A stretch of DNA of 37,659 nt from JAJDFU01 sp964640855 (GTDB lineage Bacteria > Bacteroidota > Bacteroidia > Chitinophagales > Saprospiraceae): contig CAZXIX010000034.1 of NCBI GenBank assembly GCA_964640855.1, forward strand, positions 1 through 37,659. Direction: 5' to 3'. Of the stretch, positions 34,791-37,659 are shown one piece after another (the stretch's first letter is position 1; every line of letters starts with the position of its first letter). The notes beneath the pieces were generated by a model. It did no database searches. It was not told the DNA's origin and saw nothing but the letters and a program-made list of their open reading frames with translations. The position numbers and the translations under genes were made by a program.

Positions 34791-35290
34791 TCCGTATTGG
34801 CTTACTTTCCGACACCCACGGTTACCTGGACGAAAAGCTGTTCGATTTCTTCGAGACCTGTGAGGAAGTCTGGCATGCCGGAGACATCGGGACCATGGAG
34901 GTGGCCAGCCAACTGGAGGCCTTTCGGCCGCTGCGTGCAGTGTATGGGAACATAGATGATTCGACCTTGCGGACACGTTATCCCGAACATCAGGACTTCA
35001 TCCTGGAAAACGTAAGGGTCTGGATGACCCACATCGGGGGGTATCCGGGGCGCTATCCCAAACGGATCCGGGAAAAACTGTCCGCCGAACCCATCGATCT
35101 CTTTATCTGCGGGCATTCCCATATCCTTAAAGTCATGCCGGACAAAAAGAATCAGCTTTTGCACATCAATCCCGGCGCTGCCGGCAGGCAGGGTTTTCAC
35201 CACATGCGAACAGCCGTTCGTTTCACCTTATCGGCGGGTAAAGTTTCGGACCTGGATGTCATCGAGTTGGGGAAACGGGGCGCCCTTTGA
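34787..35290 (+). CDS. YfcE/MJ0936-type metallophosphoesterase
   Basis: The ATG overlaps the stop of the fusion gene (ATGA, 34787-34790), so translation is coupled. The 167-residue protein has the calcineurin-like pattern: LLSDTHG with Asp9 and His11, HAGDIG with Asp38, VYGNID (Asn), MTHIGG (His) and ICGHSH (two His), which bind two divalent metals. It hydrolyses phosphomonoesters or phosphodiesters in the cytoplasm; natural substrates of this group are poorly known. Its place at the end of the arabinose operon could mean it deals with accumulating sugar phosphates, but this is inference, because the family is widespread outside such operons. Confidence 0.9.
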   Translation: MIRIGLLSDTHGYLDEKLFDFFETCEEVWHAGDIGTMEVASQLEAFRPLRAVYGNIDDSTLRTRYPEHQDFILENVRVWMTHIGGYPGRYPKRIREKLSAEPIDLFICGHSHILKVMPDKKNQLLHINPGAAGRQGFHHMRTAVRFTLSAGKVSDLDVIELGKRGAL

Positions 35291-35312
35291 GACGGATCCG
35301 GGTCTGCAGAGG

Positions 35313-35909
35313 TCAGATCTGCAGGGTGAAGCTCAGACTCGACCCATTGAACGAAAGGCTTTCCAGCAAGGCCCGGGTTTTGGGATTCTCGGCCGCCTGG
35401 GCGAAATAGACGATCAGGTCAAAAGTGAACAGGAATGCCCCCTGCAAAATGATCGACTGGCCAAAACCCCTGAGGCGATCGGCATTGCTCTCCGCATTTT
35501 TGGAACGCTCGATCAGCCAGGCTCCGCCTACCATATAACCGATATCCAGACCGGCATTGAAGAGAAGAAGGTTCTGGATCTTACGCTGTTCGGCCAGAGT
35601 CTGATACAAATCGAAGGAAGCCGGGTCCGCTTTGACAGCCGTGATGTATCCGAAGGTGGCAATGCCCAGGTTAACGGCATTCCAGCCGGCATTCATGATG
35701 TGGAAGTAACGATCCGAGCCGCTGCGCCCCGGGAAAAGGCTCAGGCCCAGGATGATGTTTCCGGCAGCCCATCCGCCCAATACCATCATGCTGGACTTTT
35801 GCTTGTAGAGACGATTCTCGTTGATCTCCTCCAGGCTGAAGGATTGGGCACCCAACCATAAGGGAAAAGACAGAAGGAAGGCGAAGAGCAGAAGATATTT
35901 GCGGCTCAT
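35313..35909 (-). CDS. Small integral membrane protein of unknown function
   Basis: The 198-residue protein has a signal or first membrane segment (1-22, ending WLGAQS) and four further hydrophobic stretches at about 40-58, 70-92, 112-134 and 150-171. The second contains AGWNAVNLGIATFGY and the third LLFNAGLDIGYMVGGAW, a pattern I associate with uncharacterised membrane proteins in Bacteroidota (possibly DUF6992); this is recalled rather than tested. No enzyme motif is seen. It lies 141 nt downstream of the gamma-glutamyltransferase gene on the same strand, with a probable terminator between them, so it is likely transcribed separately. Confidence 0.65.
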   Translation of the reverse strand: MSRKYLLLFAFLLSFPLWLGAQSFSLEEINENRLYKQKSSMMVLGGWAAGNIILGLSLFPGRSGSDRYFHIMNAGWNAVNLGIATFGYITAVKADPASFDLYQTLAEQRKIQNLLLFNAGLDIGYMVGGAWLIERSKNAESNADRLRGFGQSIILQGAFLFTFDLIVYFAQAAENPKTRALLESLSFNGSSLSFTLQI

Positions 35910-36013
35910 AAAGAAGGATTTGGAATGTAACGGAAATCACCCGGGAATGTTGGCCGATTCAGGTGAGCTTATAGGCAAAGACAGGGATCCTTAAACCTTC
36001 AGACAGACTTTCG

Positions 36014-36041
36014 AAAAAATCTCCGGGCTTTCGAATCCCGG
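36014..36041 (-). terminator. Terminator after the gamma-glutamyltransferase gene
   Basis: Read on the minus strand, CCGGG and CCCGG arms (36037-36041 and 36023-36027) enclose ATTCGAAAG, itself containing TTCGAA, and AGA then TTTTTT follow (36014-36019). It begins 10 nt after the stop codon. Confidence 0.5.
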
Positions 36042-36050
36042 TACCCCGGA

Positions 36051-37659
36051 TTAAAATCCGGCAACATCATCATCCGGACTACGCGGATCGCCGACTCCCA
36101 TCCAATCTCCGCTCGCTGTTTGGTGAACGGCCTTGACCCGGGCAATACCCTCGATGGATTTGAGATCGTGTCCCATAGCCCTTAGGCTGCCGATGACTTC
36201 CGGCGCAAAACCGTCCTCTACGCGCAGCACATCGGGCAACCACTGGTGGTGAAAACGGGGTGCCTGTATGGCGGAGTCGAGGGGAAGGCCGTATTCCAGT
36301 ACATTGAGTATCACCTGAAAGGTGCCGGTGATGATGCGCGGGCCCCCTGGTGCGCCCGCTACGAGGATGACCTCCCCGTCCTTCTCCACGATGGTGGGTG
36401 TCATACTGCTCAGCATCCGTTTTCCGGGCGCAATGGCGTTGGCCTCCGTCCCCACCAGGCCGAATTGGTTGGGAACGCCCGGTTTTACGCTGAAATCGTC
36501 CATTTCGTTGTTGAGAAAAAAGCCGGCCCCGGGCACCCAGACCTTGGAGCCATAGCTGGAATTGAGGGTGGTGGTCACCGAAACGGCGTTACCCTCCAGG
36601 TCCACCACGGAGGTGTGTGTGGTTTCCAGGGATTCGGTCTCCACGGGGATGCGCTCCCGAATATCCTCGCTTGGGGTATGGCTGCCGGCCGAAAAGTTGG
36701 CCATCTGCCCGGAGAGATAGGCCGAGTCCAGTAATTCAGCCAGGGGCACGGGATAAAAGTCGGTATCTCCCATGTACCGGGCCCGGTCGGCAAAAGCCCG
36801 CGACATGACCTCCGCAATCAGATGGATGGAGGCCGCCGTGTGAAAACCCATCTCCTTGAAATCGAAAGGCTCCAGCATTTCCGGCATTTGGAGAAGCGCG
36901 ATCCCGCCGCTGGAAGGGGGTGGCATGGCTACGATGGTATAACCCTGATAATCGGCGACCAGCGCATCTCGCCAGATCGCCTGATAATTTTGCAGGTCCT
37001 GCTCCGAAATCCAGCCTCCGTTTTGGGCCATTTCAGAGGCTATCGTCTCCGCCACCGGACCCTGGTAAAACCCGTCCCGTCCGCCGCTCTGAATGGCCCT
37101 GAGCGTCCGGGCCAGTGTGGTTTGGATCAAGCGATCCCCCGCCCGCCACTTCTTTTTCAGGAAGGGGCTTTCTTCGGGGTGATATGTCCGGAAGATCTCC
37201 TGTCTGTCGTTCAGGCCTTTGGCCTCCGCCTCCGTAATGAGAAACCCTTCTTCGGCCAGTCGAATGGCTTCCTCCAGCAGGTCGCGCCAGGGCAGGGTCC
37301 CCAATTTCTGATGGGCTTCCCAAAGCCCCGCCACCGAGCCGGGTACGCCGGAGGCCAGCCAGCCTTCCAGACTCTTCTCCGGGATGGGGTTCCCCAGCGA
37401 ATCCAGGTACATATCCCGAAAGGCTCTGGCCGGGGCCTTTTCCCGGTAGTCCAGCGCATAGTACCGGTCCTCGTGGCTCCAACGTATGGGAGCGAGAGTC
37501 TTGACTTCGAAACGGCGCCATTTTCCACCGGCCCGCGCTTCCACCGGGGTCCAGGGAATGTCCGGGTCTTTTCGTATCTGCTCCGGAGTGGGCAGGTCAT
37601 CACCGTAAAACTTTTTGCGTCCGCGCGGGGCTTGTGCCCCGGGCCTGGCGCTGAGCCTG
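36051..37659 (-). CDS. ggt: Gamma-glutamyltransferase, 5' end outside the window or altered
   Basis: From about 37457 to 36051 the product matches gamma-glutamyltransferase: ALDYREKAPARAFRDMYLD with the substrate-binding Arg, GNPIPEKSLEG, ASGVPGSVAGLWEAHQKLGTLPW, then the autoprocessing site ETTHTSVVD with the Thr nucleophile, LNSSYGSKVWVPGAGFFLNNEMDDF, and GAPGGPRIITG. The enzyme would transfer or hydrolyse gamma-glutamyl groups, for example of glutathione, in the periplasm. The frame is open to the right edge, with a GTG at 37544 as the only in-frame start I noted. The 67 codons upstream of ALDYREKAP do not resemble the expected AS-x-G-x-x-IL-x-x-GGNAVDAA and GGGGF segments, so the gene is either chimeric or unusual. 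Confidence 0.75.
   Translation of the reverse strand, partial: RLSARPGAQAPRGRKKFYGDDLPTPEQIRKDPDIPWTPVEARAGGKWRRFEVKTLAPIRWSHEDRYYALDYREKAPARAFRDMYLDSLGNPIPEKSLEGWLASGVPGSVAGLWEAHQKLGTLPWRDLLEEAIRLAEEGFLITEAEAKGLNDRQEIFRTYHPEESPFLKKKWRAGDRLIQTTLARTLRAIQSGGRDGFYQGPVAETIASEMAQNGGWISEQDLQNYQAIWRDALVADYQGYTIVAMPPPSSGGIALLQMPEMLEPFDFKEMGFHTAASIHLIAEVMSRAFADRARYMGDTDFYPVPLAELLDSAYLSGQMANFSAGSHTPSEDIRERIPVETESLETTHTSVVDLEGNAVSVTTTLNSSYGSKVWVPGAGFFLNNEMDDFSVKPGVPNQFGLVGTEANAIAPGKRMLSSMTPTIVEKDGEVILVAGAPGGPRIITGTFQVILNVLEYGLPLDSAIQAPRFHHQWLPDVLRVEDGFAPEVIGSLRAMGHDLKSIEGIARVKAVHQTASGDWMGVGDPRSPDDDVAGF

Overview
The window looks like a draft chromosome fragment from a member of the Bacteroidota, most likely of the Saprospiria/Lewinella kind. 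This is inferred from a DUF5777 barrel protein, a SusC-type TonB receptor with a carboxypeptidase-like N-terminal domain, a type IX secretion (T9SS) C-terminal sorting domain, several lipoproteins, Bacteroidota-type -7 boxes (TAnnTTTG), and GC-rich codons. A run of 10 Ns at 21507-21516 marks an assembly gap. I saw no rRNA, tRNA, CRISPR array, insertion sequence, phage gene or integrase.

Layout. 102-2787 (+): a lipoprotein with four InlB-like repeats and a C-terminal CX4CH cytochrome-like domain, a small exported CX4CH protein, a possible 39-residue ORF, and a DUF5777 outer-membrane barrel. 2797-3606 (-): a lipoprotein with an NlpC/P60-like domain. 3891-4862 (+): arginase. 4908-6110 (-): a cystathionine gamma-lyase/synthase type enzyme. 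6208-8342 (+): an RluD-type pseudouridine synthase followed 2 nt later by a LuxC-like acyl-CoA reductase. 8574-13016 (-): a TonB receptor and a T9SS-exported alpha/beta hydrolase, with a strong terminator. 13164-15266 (-): a tight operon of methyltransferase, PAP2 phosphatase and ZIP transporter. 15267-15708: a divergent intergenic region with two arrays of an 8-bp repeat. 15709-19913 (+): a GlmM-type phosphohexomutase and two different class-V PLP enzymes of the cysteine desulfurase fold.

20009-22200 (-): an oligopeptidase B-type lipoprotein interrupted by the N gap. 22356-23981 (-): a formylglycine sulfatase. 24193-25530 (+): a MATE exporter. 25714-26907 (-): an aspartate aminotransferase-like enzyme. 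27087-28631 (+): an acyl-CoA carboxylase beta subunit. 28716-35290 (+): an L-arabinose operon, araB-araD-araA, then a lipoprotein mutarotase fused in frame to a quinone-oxidoreductase-type dehydrogenase, then a metallophosphoesterase. 35313-35909 (-): a small membrane protein. 36051 to the right edge (-): a gamma-glutamyltransferase whose N-terminal region is not the expected one.

The arabinose block should take L-arabinose (AraA) to L-ribulose, then L-ribulose 5-phosphate (AraB), then D-xylulose 5-phosphate (AraD); the mutarotase domain would supply the right anomer. Most of the rest is ordinary metabolism. The points most worth checking are the mutarotase-dehydrogenase fusion, the CX4CH/InlB-repeat/DUF5777 locus, the 8-bp repeat arrays between two divergent transcription units, and two places (the N gap and the right edge) where the sequence may be misassembled.
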